From assembly GCA_964411125.1 (NCBI GenBank), contig CAYPJU010000051.1, forward strand, positions 1-44,947: a stretch of 44,947 nt of DNA. The letters run 5' to 3'. The position numbers were made by a program, and so were the translations under genes. This DNA is from JBFIHF01 sp964411125. GTDB taxonomy: Bacteria; Myxococcota_A; Bradymonadia; Bradymonadales; Bradymonadaceae. The notes below the pieces were generated by a model. It saw only the letters and a list, made by a program, of their open reading frames with translations, was not told the origin of the DNA and searched no databases. Shown in pieces: positions 34,160 to 41,509 of the stretch (position 1 is its first letter; each line of letters begins with the position of its first letter).

Positions 34160-34185
34160 GGCGCTCCACGTGGGCGTGGAGCGCC
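34160..34185. terminator. Bidirectional terminator-type hairpin between msrA and the cyclophilin gene
   Basis: A perfect 11-bp stem, GGCGCTCCACG (34160-34170) with CGTGGAGCGCC (34175-34185), around loop TGGG. It sits in the 42-bp gap between two convergent stops. There is no T run on either side, so termination may need Rho or the hairpin may act as an mRNA end stabiliser. Confidence 0.65.
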
Positions 34186-34195
34186 GGACTTCGGA

Positions 34196-34978
34196 TCATT
34201 CGACGATCGAAGCTTTCTTGATGTAGGTGAGCTCGGGGAATTCGGCCTTGAGGTAGGGGTTGCCGACACCCTGAATCTTGCCCTGGCTGGGCCCCTTGCC
34301 CATCGGGGCGCCCTCGCCGTAGCCCTTGTAGAACTTGTTGACGACGTTCATGCCGTCGCCGGAGACGACGCCGACAGGGGTGAATCCCTGCTGGTCGAGG
34401 CGAGAGTTGTCGCCGTAGTTGATGAAGAGCTGTGTGGTTCGGGTGTTGGGCCCTCGGGTGGCGAAGGTGAGGTATCCCGGCTTGTTGGAGACGCCCTCTT
34501 TCTTGGGGTCGTCGGGGATGTCGGCGTCGCGCCACATGGCGGCGACCTTGGGGTTGCCGTGGATGCCGAACTGGGCCATGAATCCGTCGATGACGCGGAA
34601 GATGGCGATGTCCTCGAAGTAGCCGATCTTGACGAGGTTGTAGAGGCGGTCGGCGCCGTTGGGGGCCCAGCTCCGGTCGACGTCGACGGTGAAGTCCCCG
34701 GCGGTGGTCTCGAACTTGATCTTGTAGTTGTCGGGGGCGGTCTCGGTCGCCTTCGTGGGGCTGAGCGCCTGGAGCTGAGCGGGGTCGACGTCTGCCGCTG
34801 CGGCTGCGGCGGGCTCTTCCTGCTTCGCCGGCTCTTCTTTGGCCTCTTCCTGGGCCGCGGTCGCCTGGGCCGCGGTCTGAGCCGGAACCTCGGTCTGCGC
34901 CTTCGGCTCTTTCTTCTGGCATCCGAACGCGGAAGCGAGGCAGACGATAAGAACGGTGAACATCGCTCTCGTTTGCAT
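34196..34978 (-). CDS. Cyclophilin-type peptidyl-prolyl isomerase lipoprotein
   Basis: 260 residues. A lipoprotein signal (FTVLIVCLASAFGC) is followed by an Ala/Glu/Gln-rich linker (about 22-80). The cyclophilin domain (about 88-258) shows ETTAGDFTVDVDRSWAPN, FRVIDGFMAQFGIHGNP, KPGYLTFATRGPNTRTTQLFINYG and a late GYGEGAPMGKGP. The FRVI-x-x-FMAQFG and TTQLFINYGDN blocks carry the usual substrate residues. The likely role is folding of envelope or secreted proteins. The start is ATG 34978 with GGAG 6 bases upstream. The longer upstream frame is not protein-like. Confidence 0.92.
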   Translation of the reverse strand: MQTRAMFTVLIVCLASAFGCQKKEPKAQTEVPAQTAAQATAAQEEAKEEPAKQEEPAAAAAADVDPAQLQALSPTKATETAPDNYKIKFETTAGDFTVDVDRSWAPNGADRLYNLVKIGYFEDIAIFRVIDGFMAQFGIHGNPKVAAMWRDADIPDDPKKEGVSNKPGYLTFATRGPNTRTTQLFINYGDNSRLDQQGFTPVGVVSGDGMNVVNKFYKGYGEGAPMGKGPSQGKIQGVGNPYLKAEFPELTYIKKASIVE

Positions 34979-35057
34979 GAACGTCTCCAAATCTAGTTTG
35001 TGAGGTGATTGCCCGACCGTCGAGGCACGACGGCCGGGTCCAAAAAGTAGGTCGAAC

Positions 35058-35237
35058 TCAGTCTTGTTCGGGGGTCCAATCGCCGCCAATCGAGGCGTCA
35101 ACGAACTGGGGTTCGGACTTCAGCCGTTTCTTGCAGGCGTCTTTCTGAGCGCCGTAGGCGAGGTCCTTGGCCTCCTGATCTTCGTGATCGTAAAAGTAGG
35201 ACAATTTCTTCTGTCGTTTGGACTTCTTTGTCGCCAC
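35058..35237 (-). CDS. Small basic protein of unknown function
   Basis: 59 residues from GTG 35237, which has GGAG 6 bases upstream. The N-terminus is strongly basic (VATKKSKRQKKLSYFYD), the middle is helical (EDQEAKDLAYGAQKDACKK), and the end is acidic (GGDWTPEQD). There is no signal peptide. The long open frame upstream of GTG 35237 overlaps the divergent FAD-enzyme gene antisense and is not real. The family is not recognised. The gene is separated from the FAD-enzyme start by about 39 bp, so their promoters must overlap. Confidence 0.6.
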   Translation of the reverse strand: MATKKSKRQKKLSYFYDHEDQEAKDLAYGAQKDACKKRLKSEPQFVDASIGGDWTPEQD

Positions 35238-35276
35238 GATAGGCTCCGTGAAAGGTGAGAGGTGCGGAGGATAACA

Positions 35277-36839
35277 GTGAAGCGCAGCGACGTCATCATC
35301 GTTGGGGGCGGCCACAACGGACTCAGTGCCGCGGTGTTTCTGGCACGTGCTGGGCTGAGCGTGCGCGTGCTGGAAGCGCGCGAGGTCGTGGGGGGCGCGG
35401 CGCGCACGGAGCGGCCGTTCCCGAAGGTACCGGAGCTGCAGCAATCGACGGGAGCGTACCTGCTGGGGCTGATGCCTCCCGAACTCTTGAGGAAGCTTGG
35501 ACGGAAGATTCCGACGATCCGCCGCGACCCGCATTACTTCCTGCCGACGACGGGGGACGCGTACATGCTGTTCGGGTCGGATCGCGAGGCGACGAAGGAG
35601 ATGTTTCACCGCTTCTTCACGGCGGCGGACTGGGAGGCGGACGAACGCCTTCAGGAGGAGCTGCGGGCGTTTCGTGAAGACGTGGGGCCGACCTGGATGT
35701 CGGAGCCGCTGTCGATCGAAGAAACCGCGTCGCGTCACGTCCGACCACACCTTCAGGAGGCCTTCGTCGCGCTTTGCCGTGGTGCCGTCGGAGACTACCT
35801 GGATCGCTTCGGGTTCGAGTCGGACCTCATCAAGGCGATGTATGCGGTGACCGATGGATTTTCGGGCAGCTTCGGGACATGGAGCACGCCGGGGACGGGG
35901 CACAACTTTCTGGTCCACAACATGTGCCGGCTTCCGGGGGCGGAAGGGACGTGGATGGTCGTCGAAGGCGGCATCGGCACCGTGTCGTCCATCCTGGCCG
36001 AAGAGGCGACCAAGGCGGGTGCGTCGATCGAAACGTCCCGCCCGGTGAGTTCGATCGAAGTGGAAGCGGGTCGAGTGACCGGGGTCATTTGCGACGGCGA
36101 CACGTACCTCGCCGACGTCGTCGTATCGGGTGCGGATCCCTTCGCGATGCAGCGCCTGGTCGGCGCGGACCGATGGTCCACGGAATATCGTGACTGGCTC
36201 GCATCCCGCGAGAGACCTGGCTCGACCTACAAGCTGAACCTCGCGCTGAGAGATCTCCCCACCTTCAAGTGTCTTCCCGATGACCGCGGTCAGTTCAACG
36301 GTACGACCCATATCCTTCCATGGGAGGGTGACGTGATCGGGCGGCTCGAGCGAGAGTTCGAGAAGGTGAAGGCGGGCCACCTGTCCGACTTTCCGACGAT
36401 CGAATGGTACGTGCACACGCCCGTCGACCCGTCGCTGCAGGACCCTGAGGGACACCACAGCTCGGCCCTCTTCGTGCAGTGGGCTCCGTACGAGCTCGCC
36501 GAATCGGATTGGGATACCGAAGCCGAGAAGTACGGGTGGCACCTGCTGTCGCTGGTGGACGAGTTCGCCCCGGGGACGTCGGAGCTCGTCGCCGACATGT
36601 TCCCACTGCATCCGAAGCGGGTCGAGGAATACTTCGGCATGCACCGCGGACACATCCATCACATCGACAACCTCTTCGGGTTCGCCGATCGCCATCCGTA
36701 CGCGACGGAGATCGACGGCCTGTACGCTTGCAGCGCGGGGTGCCATCCGGCAGGTTCGGTCATCGGCGCGGCCGGTCACAACGCGGCGATGCGGATACTG
36801 GATGATCTGGGTCACGCGGAACGAAGACGCCCAGGATGA
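35277..36839 (+). CDS. PYROXD2/phytoene-desaturase-like FAD oxidoreductase
   Basis: 520 residues. The N-terminal dinucleotide-binding motif is DVIIVGGGHNGLSAAVFLAR followed by the acidic end of the strand in VLEARE and VGGAARTE, as in the CrtI/PYROXD2 class of FAD amine-oxidase-fold enzymes. The C-terminal FAD block is near GLYACSAGCHPAGSVIGAAGHNAA. In this branch the natural reaction is poorly known, and a carotenoid role is not supported because no phytoene synthase is nearby. The start is GTG 35277 with GGAGG 6 bases before it; an earlier in-frame GTG at 35262 overlaps that site. Confidence 0.88.
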   Translation: MKRSDVIIVGGGHNGLSAAVFLARAGLSVRVLEAREVVGGAARTERPFPKVPELQQSTGAYLLGLMPPELLRKLGRKIPTIRRDPHYFLPTTGDAYMLFGSDREATKEMFHRFFTAADWEADERLQEELRAFREDVGPTWMSEPLSIEETASRHVRPHLQEAFVALCRGAVGDYLDRFGFESDLIKAMYAVTDGFSGSFGTWSTPGTGHNFLVHNMCRLPGAEGTWMVVEGGIGTVSSILAEEATKAGASIETSRPVSSIEVEAGRVTGVICDGDTYLADVVVSGADPFAMQRLVGADRWSTEYRDWLASRERPGSTYKLNLALRDLPTFKCLPDDRGQFNGTTHILPWEGDVIGRLEREFEKVKAGHLSDFPTIEWYVHTPVDPSLQDPEGHHSSALFVQWAPYELAESDWDTEAEKYGWHLLSLVDEFAPGTSELVADMFPLHPKRVEEYFGMHRGHIHHIDNLFGFADRHPYATEIDGLYACSAGCHPAGSVIGAAGHNAAMRILDDLGHAERRRPG

Positions 36840-37321
36840 GGCTTCACGACATTGACGGAGACCGGGTCACAAAGTGAGGCGTGTGTCTCAGAGCCCCGGG
36901 CCAACAGTTCGGACCGTTTACCGACCCCGGCATCTCCTGAAACGAATGCCGCACTCGGGGACTGCGGACAGCGGGAAGATTCGGCACCGTCCGCGTCGGT
37001 GTCCGCCTGGGCACACCGCTTTCGCCCGACGCTGATGGTTGCCGACGAGGTGGTTCTGCGTGTGCGAAGGTCGCTTGGCCGAACGGGATTTGGTCCATCC
37101 GCGCGTCGTCGAGAGCCGAATAGACAGCACCCTTGGCGTCGAAACTGAGAACAACCAACTCGGCCGTGTCATCCGACTCTTGCACGCCACCCGATGCGTA
37201 ACACGCCGAATAGTCGACCGCCGCGGCCACAACCATCTCTTTCGACCTGACGCTTCCCGGCGGTCGCTCCTGTGAACTTGCGCATCCACGACTTCGCGGA
37301 CTCGAAGGAGCCGCCTATCGC
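36840..37321. other. Gene-poor junction between core genes and the accessory island
   Basis: No convincing intact gene. The best minus-strand frame (36844-37236) gives a stretch reading TAELVVLSFDAKGAVYSAL, which faintly recalls a strand of DDE transposases. It could be an inverted transposase remnant, but the order of blocks does not match any family I can name. The region marks the change from the packed core to accessory DNA. Confidence 0.35.
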
Positions 37322-37743
37322 ATGCTCGCCCTGCGCTCTTGCCACCGCAAGGAAGCTACCGAGAAAGCGCTTCAAAAGTGGACGCTCCGACTGCTTTCCG
37401 ACGACGACGCCAGCGAGACCATCGAGACATCGATCCGACGCTGGAACCGACGTCGCGACAGGCTGTCCACGATGCTCTCACGTACATCGAGAACCACCGC
37501 GAGCAGTTGCGGTACGCCTCGGATCGGGCAGCGAACCTTCCGGTGGGCAGCGGTCACGTCGAGCTCACTTGCAAGCAGCCCGTAGCGATGCGGATGAAGA
37601 GGAGCGGTCAACGGTGGGGATGCGAAAGTGGGCAGGCCGTCATGACCCTGCGTGGCGCGGCGCTGAGCGACCGATGGGATGCGACGATGGACGTGTGGCT
37701 GGGGTCGTTCAAGCACGAGGTCGAGGACCTTCATGGGGCTTGA
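37322..37743 (+). pseudogene. 3' remnant of a DDE transposase, frameshifted
   Basis: Two frames carry successive parts of one transposase C-terminus. The first (37322 on) reads TEKALQKWTLRLLSDDD to SIRRWNRRRDRL. The second, shifted by one base near 37450-37470, reads ALTYIENHREQLRYASDRAA, then NLPVGSGHVELTCK, MRMKRSGQRWG and ALSDRWDATMDVWL. The block order (ENHRxxxRYA, LPxGSGxxExxCK, RMKxxGxRW) is that of ISKra4/ISL3-like transposases; the exact family is uncertain. The N-terminal two thirds are missing. It lies directly upstream of the protease cargo. Confidence 0.7.
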
Positions 37744-37850
37744 TCAATACGAGACTCCCACCCCATCACCGGCGGGCGCGCACTGAGGGTCAGCTTGACT
37801 CGCTGCGGGCCACCGGATAGCGTCAGTATTCACTTCTAACAGGGGAAAAC

Positions 37851-37940
37851 ATGAATAATCGAGAACTCAAAACGCTAATCTTGGCCGTGGTTTTGGTGTC
37901 GGGATGCGTGCCCGTTCCAGAGAACCGGGGGGGGGAATGA
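37851..37940 (+). CDS. Lipoprotein leader of the S8 protease, cut off by a frameshift
   Basis: 29 residues from ATG 37851, which has a good GGGGA site 5 bases upstream. It encodes a signal peptide with lipobox (TLILAVVLVSGC) followed by VPVPENRGGE and a stop at 37938-37940. The protease frame starts just after it in another phase and has no ribosome site or signal peptide of its own. With one G fewer, or two more, in the G9 run at 37927-37935, this leader would join the protease without interruption, giving about 749 residues. I read the two as one gene, either phase-variable or mutated. Confidence 0.75.
   Translation: MNNRELKTLILAVVLVSGCVPVPENRGGE
37927..37935 (+). repeat. Homopolymer of nine G, candidate phase-variation tract
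   Basis: Nine consecutive G lie at the junction of the lipoprotein leader and the protease frame. The protease frame is open across the tract (it reads RTGGGNEIVRNEL upstream of its apparent start) and the leader frame is open up to it. Changes of one repeat unit by slipped-strand mispairing would switch export or expression. A sequencing or assembly miscount is the alternative. Confidence 0.65.
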
Positions 37941-37956
37941 GATTGTCAGGAATGAG

Positions 37957-40101
37957 TTGTTTCGCCACGCTTTCGCTCAATTACCGGTTGTGGACAGTAT
38001 TCCGTTTCTCGATGAGCTAGACGGAGAGTCCGGTGGGAGGTTCGCGCTGGCGGATACGATTCGCCAGGACACGGAGGACGGAGAAATCGTGACGGAATCC
38101 AAGCTCTTGGAGCTGCGGCGACGGGAGCTGTCGCAGCGGGAGAGGGAGGACCGAGCTATTCACAAATCACCTGTACCCACGCGTGGCGGACTTGCCCAAT
38201 TGTCGGAGCAGCTATCCGAGGTAGCAGAGAACAGGGCGCCCGAGGAAATGCTGCAAGTGAGCGTCCGACTCCACGAGCCTGCGGGAGCGATCCAGATCAA
38301 GAGGGAGTTGGCGCGCAAGGTAGCCGTTGGGGAGATTCAGTCTTGGGCGGAGCATCAGGCGGCGCGGGCTGCTCTCAAGCAGCAGCAGGCAGCGGAGGTC
38401 GCGACAGAAGTCGGTCGGGTTGGTACCTTGATACAGTCGCTCGGAGGGCGCGTGGTGAGTCGATGCACCCACATGTATTGCCTGGAGGCTGCTCTGCCTG
38501 CCGGCTCGCTGCGCGAATTCTCCGAGAGCAAGTTGGTGCTCCGGGTGGAAGGCTCGACAGATGGGACGGAGAACATCGACGGTATCGACATATTCGAGGG
38601 TCACCAGCTCGAGCATTTCCTCCCTTCCAACGGCGCCGATACCACATCTTGGAGTGAAACAGCGCGAGACGGTCAGAATCGAGATTCTGCCGCCGGCACG
38701 ACGCCCGTGCACGTGGCCGTCGTGGAGTTTAATGGACCGGATATCGACCATCCTGGGTTCTTCGAGTGGTCATCGCTCACCGATTCACGAATAGACGATA
38801 CGTTCAACTGCAACAGTGGCACGTGCTCGTCCGGCACGCTGAACCAAGGGGGCCATGCGAGCGCGGTTGCTGGCCTATTCATAGGTGACTTGCGAGATGA
38901 ACAGGACAACTCTTTTGGGACGGGATTGGGGCCCGAGCAGGCCCATTCTGGTTACTCCGGAGAAGCGGACGGGTACATGTATGAGGTGTCAGCTACCGGA
39001 ACCGGCTCGATCACCGCGGGCTTGAATCACATCGTCTCGTACTCCGCGAGTACGGTCCCTACCATCGTCAACATGTCGATCGGATGGCCGTCGGACGACA
39101 CGACATGCGTCGGTACATCGAATCTTTCGGCAGCTGCGAATAGTGTTTTCGAGGACGGAAAACTGCTCGTGTTCGCGGCTGGTAATGACGGTGGGTCGAC
39201 AACGAATTGTGCTGTTGAATCGCCAGGTTCTGCTCTCGGAGTCTTCACGGTCGGCTCGCTGGGGCAGACAGATTCTGGTGGCGACTACACCACCATCCGT
39301 TCTTCGGTCGCGACCGATGTCTCTAACTGCGGCGGCAGTGCAACGCGATCTGCTTGGGGTGGTGGAGCCGATGGCCGCTCAATTATCGATGCCATGGCGT
39401 TCGGCTGTCGCGAGAACGTCTTCGATACGACTGGAGGATACCGGGACGACTGGTGTTGCGGAACCAGCTTCGCTGCGCCGACCTACGCCGCCGCGCTGAC
39501 GAATTTCACTGACTGGTACATCAACACTTCGGGTCTCTCAGACATCCGTGATGAACCGGGCTTCATATTCGCCAACGGACTTCTCTTCGGCGACCGTTAC
39601 AACGGCTCCTCGAAAGCTACAGCCTTCCACGACCGGTACGGAGCGGGTAGGCTGATGGCTAGACGGTACAGCTCCGCAGGAATGGACGGACCTTACGAGT
39701 ACTCATCCGGAACAACCTGTATATCGGACAATGAGGTCTACACCATTGACGTAAACAATGGAAACTGGGTTTCCTCTGACGTTGATGACTTCAAAGCCGT
39801 GATTTGGTGGTACGATGGTCGTCACGATTCCGGCAATGGACTGGACGACCTGGACCTTCGCTTGCTTCGGAACGGGGTACAAGTTTCAGGAAGTTTTGAC
39901 TCCTCAGATAATAAGGAGAGAGTGTATGCCAGCGACGTTGGAAACGGAACGTTAGAACTGGAAATTTCTGGATATGACGTGACAACGTCGGGCGAAGGAA
40001 TATGCAACAACGCGATGCAGGTTTGGTGGGCTTACTTCTACGAGGATGACGACCGCGACGACAGCGACGGGCCGACCGCCGCGCAGGTGGCCCCAGAATG
40101 A
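37957..40101 (+). CDS. Subtilisin-like (S8) serine protease body, out of frame with its leader
   Basis: 714 residues from a nominal TTG 37957, which has no ribosome site. The N-terminal 230 residues are charged and helical, like a propeptide (LLELRRRELSQRERED; AARAALKQQQ). The S8 domain has the His block NQGGHASAVAGL (His about 300), the oxyanion Asn in VFAAGNDGG, and the Ser block CCGTSFAAPTYAA (Ser about 504). Where the family has catalytic Asp, this protein has Glu: HVAVVEFNGPDIDHPGF (Glu about 257). The C-terminal 130 residues look like a beta-sandwich (LDDLDLRLLRNGVQV) as in P-domain or pre-peptidase C-terminal modules. Codon use is visibly less GC-biased than in the core genes, which suggests transfer. 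It overlaps the next gene by 4 bp. Confidence 0.85.
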   Translation: MFRHAFAQLPVVDSIPFLDELDGESGGRFALADTIRQDTEDGEIVTESKLLELRRRELSQREREDRAIHKSPVPTRGGLAQLSEQLSEVAENRAPEEMLQVSVRLHEPAGAIQIKRELARKVAVGEIQSWAEHQAARAALKQQQAAEVATEVGRVGTLIQSLGGRVVSRCTHMYCLEAALPAGSLREFSESKLVLRVEGSTDGTENIDGIDIFEGHQLEHFLPSNGADTTSWSETARDGQNRDSAAGTTPVHVAVVEFNGPDIDHPGFFEWSSLTDSRIDDTFNCNSGTCSSGTLNQGGHASAVAGLFIGDLRDEQDNSFGTGLGPEQAHSGYSGEADGYMYEVSATGTGSITAGLNHIVSYSASTVPTIVNMSIGWPSDDTTCVGTSNLSAAANSVFEDGKLLVFAAGNDGGSTTNCAVESPGSALGVFTVGSLGQTDSGGDYTTIRSSVATDVSNCGGSATRSAWGGGADGRSIIDAMAFGCRENVFDTTGGYRDDWCCGTSFAAPTYAAALTNFTDWYINTSGLSDIRDEPGFIFANGLLFGDRYNGSSKATAFHDRYGAGRLMARRYSSAGMDGPYEYSSGTTCISDNEVYTIDVNNGNWVSSDVDDFKAVIWWYDGRHDSGNGLDDLDLRLLRNGVQVSGSFDSSDNKERVYASDVGNGTLELEISGYDVTTSGEGICNNAMQVWWAYFYEDDDRDDSDGPTAAQVAPE

Positions 40102-40655
40102 GCGGCACAGGTGAGACCAGAACGACATGGGTGGAACTCATCTTGGTCTATGCTGTATGCCTCTTTGGCTTGAACTGTTCCGAATGTGGCGATGGCGCAA
40201 GCGGATGGGAACTGGTCCAGCAGGACGCCAGTCATGATACCGTCCGGACACACGACTCGGGTGGTGAGATCTCCAGAGCCGACGCTGGGGCTCAGGGCGA
40301 ACTAGATGCAGCACGCAATCTTGGGCCAGATTGTTCCGCGCTGAGTGAGGACGAGTGCGAGATTGCCTGGGAGTCATCGTGTCGCGAAGTGATGGCCGAG
40401 GAGTGTGAGCAGCTGGAGTTTTGCACGCCCCTTATGGGTTGGGTCGTCAAATCCGAAGAGGACTGCGTCCGGGAGGGTTTCATTGCTTGCCGGCCACGCA
40501 ACAGCGGGTGTATTCAGGTCAGCAGTTTCGCGCGTGATCACGTCGGAAACTGCTGGTTGATTGATTGCGAAGAGCAGTTGAAGTGGGAGACCGGCGAGGA
40601 GGTAACTCGGGCCTGCCAGCCGCTTCTGTCGGAATCCGCGCCATGCGGTCCTTGA
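40098..40655 (+). CDS. Cys-rich secreted lipoprotein of unknown function
   Basis: 185 residues from ATG 40098, overlapping the protease stop (ATGA). An N-terminal hydrophobic stretch (VELILVYAVCLFGLNC) can act as a lipoprotein signal. An Asp/Gly/Ala linker follows. The mature domain carries about eleven Cys (CSALSEDECEIAWESSC, EECEQLEFC, DCVREGFIACRPRNSGC in part), so a disulfide-rich fold is likely. The pattern recalls small Cys-rich modules found on myxobacterial surface lipoproteins. Coupling to the protease suggests an inhibitor, adaptor or substrate; that is inference. Composition matches the protease gene. Confidence 0.65.
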   Translation: MSGTGETRTTWVELILVYAVCLFGLNCSECGDGASGWELVQQDASHDTVRTHDSGGEISRADAGAQGELDAARNLGPDCSALSEDECEIAWESSCREVMAEECEQLEFCTPLMGWVVKSEEDCVREGFIACRPRNSGCIQVSSFARDHVGNCWLIDCEEQLKWETGEEVTRACQPLLSESAPCGP

Positions 40656-41006
40656 GGAGAAGCACGGGATAGAAGACTGTACTCAGTAAAGGAACCGCGT
40701 GCAGTAGGAGTGTGCCCACCGGACCACTCCGGCCGATTCTTGGTGGCTCCAAGATCCCAAAACCTGGCGTCGCGGACAGGAACTTGGACCGTCTTTCGAC
40801 GGGGCCACACCGCCGCTTTTCTTTTCCATCCTCGCCCGAACGCCTCGCCAGTCATTTCGACTCCGGTCGCCCCATGGTCGAAAGGGGGCAGCGGTGGACT
40901 GCTTGGCTCCTTCATTTGCTCGTCGGAAGGAGTTGGCTCCGAAAGTAAGCGTCCGACAGACCCCGTTCTTCCGAGCCTTCTCGCCGTCTGATATCTCGTG
41001 ATTGGG
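40656..41006. other. Gap between the lipoprotein gene and the IS66 remnant
   Basis: No gene I can support. Both strands have open frames of 90-125 codons, but they are Pro/Ser/Arg-rich with no domain. A minus-strand frame contains VRDARFWDLGATKNRPEW, which I do not recognise. It may hold one end of an older insertion. Confidence 0.3.
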
Positions 41007-41272
41007 TCAGTGCGTCTTCGGCGGTGGACGCCAATTCCACGGCAGCAGCTCGTCGAGCCTCTGCACCGCGATCAGCACGTCGGTGAGGTAGCGCTGGGGG
41101 TTGACCCCGTTGGCGAGGCAAGTCGAGACGAGGGTTTGCAGGGTGGCGAGGTTTCGTCCCGCCTCGTCGTGGCCGACAAACAGGAAATTCTTCCGGCCGA
41201 GCGCGATGAGCCGCAAGTGCTGCTCGGCGATGTTGTTGTCGAGCCGGATTTTGGAGTCGTCGAGGATGTTAG
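41007..41272 (-). pseudogene. tnpC (fragment): IS66-family transposase, C-terminal fragment
   Basis: About 88 residues match the end of IS66 transposases: LDDSKIRLDNNIAEQHLRL, then LGRKNFLFVGHDEAGRNLA, LANGVNPQRYLTDVL and the terminal DELLPWNW. The catalytic core is missing. The open frame continues to 41354, but from about 41273 it is inside the IS21-type element and no longer IS66-like. The IS21 element therefore adjoins, and probably truncated, this copy. Confidence 0.9.
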
Positions 41273-41273
41273 C

Positions 41274-41302
41274 GATCACGAGAAAACGGGGATTCTTGGA
41301 CC
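41274..41302 (+). repeat. Right inverted repeat of the IS21-type element
   Basis: CGATCACGAGAAAACGGGG followed by ATTCTTGGAC. It aligns with the left end read on the minus strand, sharing GATCAC, the 11-base AAACGGGGATT, and several later bases. The exact terminal base is uncertain. Confidence 0.65.
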
Positions 41303-41350
41303 GGCCGAGTGAGCAGGCCGACGCACGTCCGTGTGCGTCCACCGGCTTGG

Positions 41351-41509
41351 TCAAAACGGGAGTTCGTCGTCGTGCGCCGGGGCCGTGATGCCGTATACGC
41401 GGCGCATCTCGTAGTAGAAGTCCATCAGAGCGTCGATGAGGTACTCGAGGATGCTCAGCGCCATCACGGCCTGGGCGTGGGTGAGGTCAAGAGGGACCGG
41501 AAGCTTCAT
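41351..41509 (-). CDS. IS21-linked 52-residue protein with an SSB-like C-terminal tail
   Basis: The start ATG 41509 overlaps the istB stop by 4 bp (ATGA), so it is translated by coupling. The protein is mainly one amphipathic helix region (LTHAQAVMALSILEYLIDAL, then MDFYYEMRRVYGI), followed by a short linker and the acidic tail AHDDELPF. The last six residues match the consensus tail of single-stranded-DNA-binding proteins (DDDIPF/DDDLPF), the docking site for RecQ, PriA, ExoI, RecO and others. It lies inside the inverted repeats, so it belongs to the element. Standard IS21 members have only istA and istB. Function is not known to me; recruiting host replication or repair proteins is a hypothesis. 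Confidence 0.7.
   Translation of the reverse strand: MKLPVPLDLTHAQAVMALSILEYLIDALMDFYYEMRRVYGITAPAHDDELPF

Noticed and set aside
35277..36839. Carotenoid phytoene desaturase (CrtI)
   Set aside because: The FAD motif is shared by the whole superfamily, and no crtB or other carotenoid gene is nearby. The overall sequence is closer to PYROXD2-type enzymes.
40538..40915. 125-codon minus-strand frame before the IS66 fragment
   Set aside because: Overlaps the end of the Cys-rich lipoprotein gene antisense and is Pro/Arg/Ser-rich, with no recognisable domain.
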